Origin: Pseudonocardiales bacterium
GTDB lineage: Bacteria; Actinomycetota; Actinomycetes; Mycobacteriales; Pseudonocardiaceae
DNA length: 5,908 nt
NCBI GenBank assembly: GCA_025465385.1
Contig: JAODNG010000092.1
Span: 1 to 5,908 of the forward strand
Direction: 5' to 3'
Positions 1-5,908 of the stretch are shown here, one piece after another (positions within the stretch are counted from its first letter, which is position 1; each line of letters starts with the position of its first letter). The notes below the pieces were generated by a model. It was not told the origin of the DNA, did no database searches, and saw nothing but the letters and a program-made list of their open reading frames with translations. The translations under genes were made by a program, and so were the position numbers.

Positions 1-2179
1 GTAGCTCCACATAGTCGGGTACGAACAGCCGCGGCCGCAGATCCGAGGTGATCGGGGCTGAAGTGGCCATCGCGACGACCCGGCCGACCCGATAGGGGCC
101 CGAGACGTAAGCCGCCTTGAAGCGCTCCATGGAGGCGGTGTCGAATTTCAGGTAGCCCGAGCCGGGCGCCGAGGGGAGCTCGTAGGCGTCGGAAACGCCC
201 AGCACGGCGCGGGACTCCCCGGCGGAGAAGGTCTTCAGCCCGATCCGGTAGGACAGGTGCGACTCCAAGCCCCGCAGCTTGCCCTCCTCGAGGCGCTGCG
301 ATGCCAGCAGCAGGTGCATCTGCAGCGAACGGCCCAACCGGCCGATCGCCACGAAGAGGTCGATGAACTCCGGCCGCTGCGCGAGCAGCTCAGAGAACTC
401 GTCGATCACGATGAACAACGCCGGTAGCGGATCGAGATCGGCGCCATTGTCCCGGGCCTTCTCATAGTCCTTGACGTTCGCGAAATTCCCGGCCGTGTGC
501 AGCAGTTCCTGGCGGCGGTTCATTTCTCCGGCCAGCGCGTCGTGCATCCGCGAAACCTGGGTCAGGTCGTCAGCTAGGTTGGTGATCACGGCGGCGACGT
601 GCGGCGCATGCTCCATACCTAGAAACGTCGCGCCGCCCTTGAAGTCGACCAGTACGAGGTTCAGCACCGCCGAGGAGTGCGTGGCGATCAGACCTAGCAC
701 CAGCGTGCGCAGGAACTCTGATTTTCCCGATCCAGTCGCCCCGACGCACAGTCCGTGCGGTCCCATGCCGCCCTGGGCGGCCTCCTTGATGTCCAGCTCC
801 ACCGGCTGGCCGAACTCGCCGAGCCCGATGGGAACTCTCAACCGGTCCCGGACCGGGCGCGGTCGCCAGGCCTGGGCGACGTCAAAGGCATGTGGATCTT
901 CCGGCAGGCCGAGCAGGCCGAGCAGCCCGGTGTTGCCCAGCAGCGGCGCGTCGTCGCCATGGGACTCCGCTGCGCCCAGCCGGTAGGGGGACAGGGCGCG
1001 CGCCACCGCCTCAGCCTCGGCGGCGGTGAGCGAGTCAGGAGCTCCGAAGAACTCGACCCCGGTCGCCCCGCGGGCGCCGATCTGGCCACCCTCGATCGCC
1101 AGCTGTAGCCCTCGGCGGCTGATCAGGGTGCCCACCGAACCCGAGAGGTCCAGTAGGGTCACCCCGGCCAGTCCCTCCTCGAGGATGATCTGCTCCGCGC
1201 CGGTGACCTCGCCGCCGTCGACGACGATCAGGATGTGCGGCCCCTCACCAGGCGGGGCACTACGGGAGAATCGTGGGCGGTCCCGGAGCTGCTCGCAGAG
1301 CAGTTCCTCGATCCGGGACAGCGAACCGGCCATCATCCGCACCGGCCCGACATCGTCGACGCGGCTCGGGTGCTGCACATGCGGCAGCCACTTCGCCCAC
1401 TCCCAATCCACCTTCGCCCGCCCGGTGGTGACCACGGCGACGAGCAGATCGTCGGGAGTGTGGAAGGTGGCCAGCTGGGCCACCATCGAGCGGGCCAACC
1501 CACGCGATGCGACCGGTTCGCCGGAGATCCCGATCGCGGCGAAGCCGCGAACCGAGATGGCGATCGGCAGCTCGGGCACGATGGAATGGGCTCGGACGAA
1601 CTGGCGAAGCGCCAGCGTGGTGATCGGCTCCAGCTCGTCGACCGGACCGGTCTGCGGCGCCACCAGGCGGGTAGCCAGCCGCTGCGATCCCCGGCAGATC
1701 CGTACCGTGGCGAAGTCAAGGTCGCCGCTGCGCCGTTCCCACATCCGCCGGCTGCTCGCGATCGACCACAACGCGGCCGGATCGGGATGGCTCCATTCCA
1801 ACGCTGCGCGCTGCTCCTGCGCGGCTTCCCGGGCCCGCTCGCGCATCTGGCCCAGGTAGCGCAGGTAGTCCTTGCGGTCCTCGTTCATCTCGGCCTTGGC
1901 CTGGCCGCCACGACTGCCACCGGCGAACATGCCGACGGTCGACACCACCATCATGATCGGAAACATCAGGAACAGCGGGTTGCTCTTGCCGTCGCCGGTA
2001 GTAAAGGTGTAGCCGACCATGCCCAGTACGGCGACGATCATCACGATCGGCAGGATCTTCTGCACGATGTTGCCTGGCAGCACCCTGGGCACCTCAGGCG
2101 GAGCCTCCAGATGCACCTCACCACCGGGCATCTTTGGCGCGGCCAGCCGAGGTAATCGCCGGAACTGCACAGTGCTCAT
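1..2179 (-). CDS. eccC4: Type VII secretion ATPase EccC, ESX-4 type (N-terminal 726 codons, runs off window)
   Basis: EccC is the membrane-anchored FtsK/SpoIIIE-family motor that recognises and drives export of ESX substrates. The reading frame is open from ATG 2179 down to base 1, so the C-terminal part is outside the window. The protein begins MSTVQFRRLPRLAAPKMPGG. Two hydrophobic helices lie near residues 41-59 and 68-87, followed by a charged helix-rich stretch (about 95-125). A stalk/DUF-like region with a degenerate Walker-B-like strand (LIVVDGG, D321) comes next. The first ATPase domain has a canonical Walker A GATGSGKS (480-487) and Walker B LFIVIDE (D593, E594), so ATPase 1 looks intact. 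Family members are about 1,200-1,400 residues with three ATPase domains; whether this one continues as one chain or is split like EccCa1/EccCb1 cannot be seen. The start is chosen because a strong GGGAGGTG lies 7 nt upstream. The ESX-4 assignment is inferred from the divergent eccD–mycP neighbours. Confidence 0.95.
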   Translation of the reverse strand, partial: MSTVQFRRLPRLAAPKMPGGEVHLEAPPEVPRVLPGNIVQKILPIVMIVAVLGMVGYTFTTGDGKSNPLFLMFPIMMVVSTVGMFAGGSRGGQAKAEMNEDRKDYLRYLGQMRERAREAAQEQRAALEWSHPDPAALWSIASSRRMWERRSGDLDFATVRICRGSQRLATRLVAPQTGPVDELEPITTLALRQFVRAHSIVPELPIAISVRGFAAIGISGEPVASRGLARSMVAQLATFHTPDDLLVAVVTTGRAKVDWEWAKWLPHVQHPSRVDDVGPVRMMAGSLSRIEELLCEQLRDRPRFSRSAPPGEGPHILIVVDGGEVTGAEQIILEEGLAGVTLLDLSGSVGTLISRRGLQLAIEGGQIGARGATGVEFFGAPDSLTAAEAEAVARALSPYRLGAAESHGDDAPLLGNTGLLGLLGLPEDPHAFDVAQAWRPRPVRDRLRVPIGLGEFGQPVELDIKEAAQGGMGPHGLCVGATGSGKSEFLRTLVLGLIATHSSAVLNLVLVDFKGGATFLGMEHAPHVAAVITNLADDLTQVSRMHDALAGEMNRRQELLHTAGNFANVKDYEKARDNGADLDPLPALFIVIDEFSELLAQRPEFIDLFVAIGRLGRSLQMHLLLASQRLEEGKLRGLESHLSYRIGLKTFSAGESRAVLGVSDAYELPSAPGSGYLKFDTASMERFKAAYVSGPYRVGRVVAMATSAPITSDLRPRLFVPDYVEL

Positions 2180-2186
2180 GCCAGTT

Positions 2187-2194
2187 CACCTCCC
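2187..2194 (-). promoter_or_regulatory. Ribosome binding site of eccC
   Basis: Read on the minus strand this is GGGAGGTG, followed by seven bases (AACTGGC) and the ATG at 2179. It is a near-ideal Shine-Dalgarno match and fixes the eccC start. It is the strongest ribosome binding site in the window. Confidence 0.85.
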
Positions 2195-2252
2195 GCGGTT
2201 CGCCGCACGCGATCGGCCCGGAGGCCGGAGCTGACCACGCACGCAGAGGTCG

Positions 2253-2266
2253 GCCACCCTAGTGGC
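2253..2266. repeat. Short inverted repeat upstream of eccC
   Basis: GCCAC and GTGGC are perfect 5-bp arms around the 4-base centre CCTA, about 75 bases upstream of the eccC start. On the minus strand the centre reads TAGG, and the hexamer TAGGGT overlaps it as a weak -10-like element. It could be a small operator or chance; arms this short are common in GC-rich DNA. Confidence 0.25.
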
Positions 2267-2564
2267 TACTCGACGCGGCCCTTCGCGGTCCGCATTTCCG
2301 GTCGACGCGACGGTTCTCGCACCGCCCCACGACCCGCAGCGACCGGTGTTGGGGAGCCGCGCCTATCGCGGTGGGTTCTTCCGAATTCGCGCTCATGGAC
2401 GATGAGCCGTTGACCGTCAGCGTGGCGCCTCTCGGCGATGGGCCGCCAACACAGTGGGCCGAGAGACAAGCAGCACGATGCCTGGGCAACTGCGACACGC
2501 TACTCGTCGTCGCAGGTCAGGCGGCTGCGTCGAAAACAGATCAGGCCAGCTGATGCCAGGCTCT

Positions 2565-2588
2565 GGTGCCAGACCCCTGTCTGACGCC
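2565..2588 (+). repeat. Imperfect inverted repeat (10-bp stem, 4-base loop) upstream of eccD
   Basis: The arms GGTGCCAGAC (2565-2574) and GTCTGACGCC (2579-2588) flank the loop CCCT. In RNA nine of ten positions pair (one G-U wobble) with one C-A mismatch; the inner five pairs, CAGAC/GTCTG, are perfect. It lies about 65 bases before the eccD start. No U-tract follows, so it does not look like an intrinsic terminator. It could be an operator for a dimeric regulator, a leader hairpin or chance. Confidence 0.4.
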
Positions 2589-2639
2589 CTGGGCTGGCGC
2601 ATGGATACTCCCCCGGAACTACAGCGCCGCGGGCCGAGC

Positions 2640-2645
2640 GAGGAG
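2640..2645 (+). promoter_or_regulatory. Ribosome binding site of eccD
   Basis: GAGGAG lies eight bases before the GTG at 2654. It overlaps the other in-frame GTG at 2645 and so cannot serve that codon, which favours 2654 as the start. A third in-frame GTG at 2765 has only a weak purine run (AGCAGA) upstream. Confidence 0.6.
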
Positions 2646-2653
2646 TGCAGCGG

Positions 2654-4117
2654 GTGCCAACCAATACCAACGCAACGCCGGCGGTTCGACCGTCCCACGC
2701 CGGATCGACGGTTCAACCGTCCCGCGCCGGATCGACGGTTCAACCGTCCACCGTCTTCAGCAGAGTGACGGTGGTGGCACCTCGCACCCGCATCGATCTA
2801 GCGCTGCCCTCGGATGTCGCGGTGGCCAATCTGGTGCCGATGCTGCTGAAGATGGCTGGCGAGTCCAGCGCGGACGGTGGCAGCAAGCACGGCGGCTGGT
2901 GCCTGGCCAAGCTCGGCGGCGAGGCGATCGATCCGGACCGCCCGCTGAGCTCGCTGGGTGTCGTCGACGGTGATCTGCTGCAACTCCGCCACCGTCGCGA
3001 TAACCCACCGCCGCCGCTGTTCGATGATGTGGTGGACGCCATTGCGGTGGCCGCCCCGGACAGCTATCGGCCGTGGACCGAGAGGACTGCCCGCACGCTC
3101 GGGCTGATCGCTGCCGGATTGGCGTTGCTGGCCAGCGCCGTCGCGCTGCTCCGCGTCGGTGCCGTGGCCAGAGCCGAGTTCGGGCTCAGCGCGGCCGCCC
3201 TCGCAGGCGCCGCCGCAGTGGTCGCGCTGATCGTTGGCGCGACGATGGCCCGGGTGTACGACGACGCCAAGGCGGGCGTCGTGGTGGCAGCAGGCAGCCT
3301 CCCGCTGGGATTCGTCAGTGGGCTCTACATCGTGCCGGGCGGCGTCCATGCGCCAAACTTCTTACTGGCGTGCACGCTGGTCCTGGTGCTCGCCGCCACC
3401 TCGATCACGGTGCTCAGCGCCGGCATCACACCGTTCATCGCCAGCGCCACCGCTGCTGCCCTCGGCGCGCTGACGTTCCTGGTTGCCAGCGTGGTTCACC
3501 GGCCCGCCGCCGGCATGGCAGCGGGGGCAGCCGCGTTGGCACTCTGCGCCATCTCGGCACTGCCCCGGCTGACGATTCACTTGTCCCGGCTCCCGATGCC
3601 CCAGGTTCCCGGGAGCGCCAAGGACCTGCAGGAAGACCCGGGCTTTCCGGACTACACCGCGATCGAACGCCGCGCAGGCATAGCACACGAGTACCTGACT
3701 GGCATGATCGCGGGATGTGGCGCGGTAGCAGCGATCGGCGCGGTGCTGGCCGCGGCGGGAGGTGCGTTGGGGATCGTGCTGGGTGCAGTGGTCGCCGCCG
3801 TGCTGTTGCTGCGAGCCCGCTCCTACGCCAACGGTCGCCAGGCGATCGCGTTGTTGGTGAGTGGGATGGTCGCGGTAGCCGGGCTGATGGCGGGGTTGCT
3901 GGCGTTGGCTCACCAGCCGGGCTTGCTGCTGATCGGTTTCGGTGGTCTGCTGGTCATCGCGATGTTCGCACTGTTCGCCGGAGTAGTCCTACCGCAGCAC
4001 CGGTTCTCCCCGGTGCTGCGCCAGTCGGTGGATGTGACCGAAGCGATCCTCATTGCCGCGGTCCTGCCGCTGGCCTTGGGCGTGCTAGACCTCTACAAGA
4101 CCTTCCGGGCGCTGTGA
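2654..4117 (+). CDS. eccD4: Type VII secretion integral membrane protein EccD, ESX-4 type
   Basis: EccD is the multi-spanning subunit that forms the membrane vestibule of ESX complexes; its N-terminal ubiquitin-like domain faces the cytosol and contacts EccC. From GTG 2654 it has 487 residues, within the family's usual length. Residues 1-36 are a low-complexity Ser/Thr/Pro/Gln extension with a nine-residue repeat. Residues 37-112 form the ubiquitin-like (YukD-type) domain, ending in LGVVDGDLLQLR, typical of the fold. A linker (PPPPLFDDVVDAIA) precedes about 11 hydrophobic helices near 147-167, 177-198, 206-227, 235-258, 259-281, 286-305, 345-369, 370-387, 396-418, 422-446 and 459-477, with a roughly 40-residue polar loop after helix 6. 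The C-terminal FSPVLRQSVDVTEAILIAAV segment resembles other EccD tails. The start is uncertain: GTG 2765 (450 residues, beginning at MTVVAPRTRIDLALP) would drop the repeat extension and leave the folded domain almost intact. It overlaps mycP by four bases, so the two are almost certainly cotranscribed. Confidence 0.95.
   Translation: MPTNTNATPAVRPSHAGSTVQPSRAGSTVQPSTVFSRVTVVAPRTRIDLALPSDVAVANLVPMLLKMAGESSADGGSKHGGWCLAKLGGEAIDPDRPLSSLGVVDGDLLQLRHRRDNPPPPLFDDVVDAIAVAAPDSYRPWTERTARTLGLIAAGLALLASAVALLRVGAVARAEFGLSAAALAGAAAVVALIVGATMARVYDDAKAGVVVAAGSLPLGFVSGLYIVPGGVHAPNFLLACTLVLVLAATSITVLSAGITPFIASATAAALGALTFLVASVVHRPAAGMAAGAAALALCAISALPRLTIHLSRLPMPQVPGSAKDLQEDPGFPDYTAIERRAGIAHEYLTGMIAGCGAVAAIGAVLAAAGGALGIVLGAVVAAVLLLRARSYANGRQAIALLVSGMVAVAGLMAGLLALAHQPGLLLIGFGGLLVIAMFALFAGVVLPQHRFSPVLRQSVDVTEAILIAAVLPLALGVLDLYKTFRAL
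2680..2748. promoter_or_regulatory. Array of three 15-bp palindromes at exact 27-bp spacing, possible operator sites
   Basis: GACGGTTCAACCGTC occurs at 2707-2721 and 2734-2748. It is a perfect 7-bp inverted repeat around a single central C. A third copy, GGCGGTTCGACCGTC at 2680-2694, differs at two positions. All three are 27 bp apart. If eccD starts at GTG 2765, the array sits in the leader or promoter, ending 16 bases before the start; if it starts at 2654, the array is coding. Either reading is possible, and the palindrome could simply be carried along by duplication of the 27-bp unit. A half-site, GACGGTTC, also occurs at 2309-2316 upstream of eccC. Confidence 0.35.
2691..2744 (+). repeat. 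Two tandem 27-bp direct repeats at the eccD 5' end
   Basis: Units 2691-2717 and 2718-2744 differ at one base only (A2697 versus G2724). A degenerate partial copy of the unit's 3' end precedes them (2680-2690), and the first seven or so bases of the unit recur after 2745. In the eccD frame the unit is nine codons, giving STVQPS-HAG-STVQPS-RAG-STVQPS as an overlapping pattern, with PAVRPS as the decayed first copy. Near-identity at third codon positions points to recent tandem duplication or selection on the DNA itself. Confidence 0.85.
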
Positions 4118-5550
4118 GGGCACCCACCGGTCTCCGTCCTCGTCGCACCTCTCTGGTCGCCATCGCCGTCGCACTGCTGTGCCTCGCAGGACCGGCGTGG
4201 CCGGTGGCTGCCCAACCCGGTGATCGACCACCAGGAGTGCCACCCGCCGTGGATACGACGGCGTTGCCAACGCCGGCCAGCGTGACCACCATGCCCTACA
4301 TCGTGAACAACACGGCCACCCGGCAGACGGGTCCGGTCGAGCAGCAGGCAACCTGCCAGCAGCCGGTCACGGACAACCCGCAGAACCTCCAGGTCGAGCC
4401 GCCAGCGCAACGGCGGCTGCGGATCCGGCAAGCCCAGCAGTACGCAACCGGACGCGACCAGCGAGTCGCCGTCATCGACAGCGGGGTGCAGCCGCATCCC
4501 AGGCTTGTCGGCAGACTGATCGATGGCGGCGACTACATCGAAAACCGCACCGGCCTGTTCGACTGCGACGGTCACGGCACCGTGGTAGCTGGCCTCATCG
4601 CCGCGGCGCCTGATCCCAACAGCCGATTCGTCGGGGTCGCCCCGGCTGCGCAGATACTCGCCATCCGGCAGGCCAGCACCTTCTACTCGGTGCCGCTGCG
4701 CCAGCTCGACGACGGTCAGCAGATCCACAGCCCGAGCGCCGGCGACACCGTGAGCATGGCTCGGGCCGTGATGCGCGCCGTGCAGCTGGGCGCAACTGTG
4801 ATCAATATTTCGGAGGCCGCGTGTTTCCCGGCCGAGCGGGACCAGGTCAATGCGCCCGATCTGCAGGCCGCCGTACACCACGCGGTGGAGCACAACGTGG
4901 TCGTGGTGGTGGCCGCCGCCAACACCAGCAGCACCTGCAAGCAGAACAACTCCGGTGCGGTCACCACGATCTCGTCGCCCGGCTGGTTCGACGACGACGT
5001 GCTCACCGTCGCGGCGACCGACAATGACGGCGAACCGGCAGATTTCTCGATCCGTGGACCGTGGGTCGATGTCGCCGCACCGGGCACCAGCGCAGTATCC
5101 CTGGCGGCTGGGCGGCCAGGCCTGACCACCGGCCTCGTCGATGCCCACGGCCAGCTGCGCGCTCTCGACGGCACCAGCTTCGCCACCCCATACGTGGCAG
5201 GGGTCGCGGCGCTGATCCGACAGCGATACCGGAATCTGACCGCGCGCCAGGTGATGCATCGCATCGAGCGGACGGCGCAACACACCGGCGCCTCCGGTGG
5301 GCGCAGCGAGGAGCTCGGCTACGGCATGGTCGATCCGGTCGCCGCACTCACCGCGGTGCTACCTGAGGAACAAGGTGCCGCCTCGGCCTCAGTGAACGCA
5401 GCGAAGCTGTCCGGTCTGCCAACCCCACCGCCGGAGGACACCCGCCCGCGCACCATCGCCCTAGTCGGCTCAGCCGCCGCCCTGCTCCTGCTAGGCCTGA
5501 TCGTAGCGATCGCCCAAACCACTAAACGTCACCAACAACGCGGTCCATGA
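4114..5550 (+). CDS. mycP4: Mycosin, membrane-anchored subtilisin-like serine protease of ESX-4
   Basis: MycP is a type VII secretion subtilase on the outer face of the plasma membrane. In known systems it caps and stabilises the Ecc complex, partly independently of its proteolysis. The product has 478 residues, about the usual length. A basic N-terminus (RPRRT) and hydrophobic core (about 13-32) form a Sec signal with likely cleavage near VAA-QP (33/34). The catalytic triad is complete: D122 (VAVIDSG), H154 (DGHGT) and S355 (DGTSFATPYVAG), with oxyanion N270 (AAANTSS). Mature-chain cysteines C81, C151, C237 and C275 are spaced like the two disulfides of mycosin structures (81-151 and 237-275 inferred). 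A Pro-rich linker (about 434-446) leads to a C-terminal membrane helix (about 447-468) and a short basic tail (TTKRHQQRGP). The start GTG overlaps the eccD stop as GTGA; no good Shine-Dalgarno is present, which suggests translational coupling. The frame stays open far upstream inside eccD, but the signal peptide and overlap support GTG 4114. Confidence 0.96.
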   Translation: MRAPTGLRPRRTSLVAIAVALLCLAGPAWPVAAQPGDRPPGVPPAVDTTALPTPASVTTMPYIVNNTATRQTGPVEQQATCQQPVTDNPQNLQVEPPAQRRLRIRQAQQYATGRDQRVAVIDSGVQPHPRLVGRLIDGGDYIENRTGLFDCDGHGTVVAGLIAAAPDPNSRFVGVAPAAQILAIRQASTFYSVPLRQLDDGQQIHSPSAGDTVSMARAVMRAVQLGATVINISEAACFPAERDQVNAPDLQAAVHHAVEHNVVVVVAAANTSSTCKQNNSGAVTTISSPGWFDDDVLTVAATDNDGEPADFSIRGPWVDVAAPGTSAVSLAAGRPGLTTGLVDAHGQLRALDGTSFATPYVAGVAALIRQRYRNLTARQVMHRIERTAQHTGASGGRSEELGYGMVDPVAALTAVLPEEQGAASASVNAAKLSGLPTPPPEDTRPRTIALVGSAAALLLLGLIVAIAQTTKRHQQRGP

Positions 5551-5657
5551 CCGAAGCTTTCCGTCTGTGCAACGTGTCTATCCACACGCGGTTGAGCGGG
5601 TGTGGGCGGCAGTCAGCGAGCCCGACGAACTCGCACGGTGGTTTCCCTCCACGGTGA
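5547..5657 (+). other. Short frame from the ATG overlapping the mycP stop, likely displaced start of the SRPBCC gene
   Basis: The ATG at 5547 overlaps the mycP TGA as ATGA, the usual arrangement in coupled actinobacterial operons. It reads MTEAF and then 31 meaningless residues to a TGA at 5655-5657. The SRPBCC frame, which differs from it, resumes at once as S-V-Q-R-V-Y-P-H. Removing two bases (or adding one) just after codon 5 would give a typical N-terminus, MTEAFSVQRVYPHAVERVW. I therefore read this as the displaced start of the following gene rather than a separate small gene. Confidence 0.4.
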
Positions 5658-5908
5658 AGATCGACTTGCGTCCCGGAGGGGCGATCGAATTTTTCGATGA
5701 TCCCTATTCCGGGCCCACGACCGGCACGGTCCTGGCCGTCGACCCGCCCCGGCGCCTTTCCTTCACCTGGTTCAACGACGAACTGCACTTCGAGCTGAAA
5801 CCGATCGACGACAACAACTGCAAGCTCACTCTGATCAACGTGCTCGAAGCACGCGACACCGCCGCCCGGAACGCGGCCGGTTGGAGCGTCTGCCTCGCCG
5901 AGCTCGGG
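5567..5908 (+). CDS. SRPBCC / AHSA1-like (START-fold) domain protein, 5' part, runs off window
   Basis: The frame gives 114 residues without a stop to the right edge. The product reads VQRVYPHAVERVWAAVSEPD, then ELARWFP, LRPGGAIEFFDD, GTVLAVDPPRRLSFTW and RNAAGWSVCLAELG. These are the landmarks of the SRPBCC/AHSA1 (Hsp90 ATPase activator-like) family: the ERVWAAV...LARWF helix, the G-x-V-x-x-V-x-P-P-x-R-L-x-F-T-W strands, and the C-terminal helix with GW. The family folds into a helix-grip cavity for small hydrophobic ligands; the ligand here is unknown. The frame is closed upstream by TAG 5504-5506, and the only usable start before the domain is GTG 5567, which has a weak GAAG ten bases upstream and clips the usual N-terminus by several residues. 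The original start may be ATG 5547 with an indel. It is probably in the eccD–mycP transcript, but a role in secretion is not implied. The C-terminal end is outside the window. Confidence 0.82.
   Translation, partial: MQRVYPHAVERVWAAVSEPDELARWFPSTVKIDLRPGGAIEFFDDPYSGPTTGTVLAVDPPRRLSFTWFNDELHFELKPIDDNNCKLTLINVLEARDTAARNAAGWSVCLAELG

Larger units (their letters stand above)
2195..2653. other. Divergent intergenic region between eccC and eccD, presumably holding both promoters
   Basis: About 460 bases separate the two divergent genes. Several short open frames cross the region on both strands, but none has a good ribosome binding site, a recognisable motif or a convincing protein-like composition. 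The least implausible is a plus-strand frame 2371-2553 (internal ATG 2395, product starting MDDEPLTVSVAPL), which also lacks a close Shine-Dalgarno. I see no clear sigma-70 promoter: TTGACC at 2410-2415 has no TANNNT at the right distance, and GGAACT at 2615-2620 has no ECF-type CGTC/CGTT partner. Structures present are a short inverted repeat GCCAC-CCTA-GTGGC (2253-2266) near eccC and a longer imperfect hairpin (2565-2588) near eccD. The promoters must lie here by position, but I cannot place them. Confidence 0.6.

Noticed and set aside
1026..2155. Long plus-strand open frames (1026-1859 and 1235-2155) opposite eccC
   Set aside because: Both lie antisense to the EccC coding frame, which carries two membrane helices, Walker A and Walker B. 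Their composition is low-complexity Arg/Ser or His-rich.
2290..2330. Minus-strand GGAAAT followed by CGTC upstream of eccC as an ECF promoter
   Set aside because: The -35 lacks the key C of GGAAC and the spacer is about 19 bases, longer than usual, so the match is too weak to call.
2371..2553. A 60-codon plus-strand frame in the intergenic region (or 52 codons from ATG 2395)
   Set aside because: No Shine-Dalgarno at a suitable distance, no recognised motif, and codon third positions no more GC-biased than the background. It is mentioned in the intergenic entry but not called as a gene.
2615..2640. GGAACT as an ECF/SigM-type -35 element before eccD
   Set aside because: At the expected 16-18 base spacing there is no CGTC or CGTT -10 element; the sequence there is GAGCGAG.
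2417..2768. Overlapping open frames on both strands across the 27-bp repeats
   Set aside because: Their repeated peptides are out-of-frame or antisense readings of the tandem repeat, and none has a ribosome binding site or domain.
3073..4113. Upstream in-frame extension of mycP through eccD
   Set aside because: The translated extension is Arg/Gly-rich shadow sequence of eccD. The signal peptide begins right after GTG 4114, and the GTGA overlap is a typical coupled start.
4093..5283. A 396-codon open frame on the minus strand opposite mycP
   Set aside because: It is antisense to a mycP with a complete catalytic triad and signal peptide. The product is His/Gly/Arg-rich with no recognisable domain, as expected of a shadow frame in GC-rich DNA.

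Overview
The window is high-GC actinobacterial DNA carrying part of a type VII (ESX) secretion locus. The layout is a large EccC ATPase gene on the minus strand, divergent from an eccD–mycP pair on the plus strand. This matches the ESX-4 arrangement of mycobacteria and relatives (eccC4 opposite to eccD4–mycP4), so I assign it to ESX-4. No PE/PPE, espG, eccA or Esx substrate gene is visible here. The organism is most likely a member of the Mycobacteriales (Nocardia, Rhodococcus, Gordonia or Mycobacterium type); the genus cannot be fixed from the sequence alone.

Region by region. Positions 1-2179 (minus) hold the first 726 codons of eccC, open at the window edge: two membrane helices, the stalk domain and a complete first FtsK/SpoIIIE-type ATPase domain. 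Positions 2180-2653 are a divergent intergenic region with no convincing gene. It holds the eccC ribosome binding site and an imperfect hairpin at 2565-2588. Positions 2654-4117 (plus) hold eccD, with a ubiquitin-like domain and about 11 membrane helices. Its first ~36 codons are low-complexity and built on a 27-bp tandem repeat whose units each carry a near-perfect 15-bp palindrome. Positions 4114-5550 (plus) hold mycP, a complete mycosin subtilisin-like protease overlapping eccD by four bases (GTGA). From about 5567 to the right edge (plus) is the start of an SRPBCC/AHSA1-like gene, with signs that its original start was an ATG overlapping the mycP stop codon and now out of frame.

How they work together (established for ESX systems): EccC, EccD, EccB and, in many systems, EccE form the inner-membrane complex. 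EccC powers and selects substrates, EccD forms the membrane vestibule around the complex, and MycP caps the periplasmic side and stabilises it. eccB4, which follows mycP4 in M. tuberculosis, is not the next gene here; an SRPBCC gene takes that place.

The ESX-4 genes are a known system. The least explained features are the repeat/palindrome array at the eccD 5' end and the apparent frameshift at the start of the SRPBCC gene.
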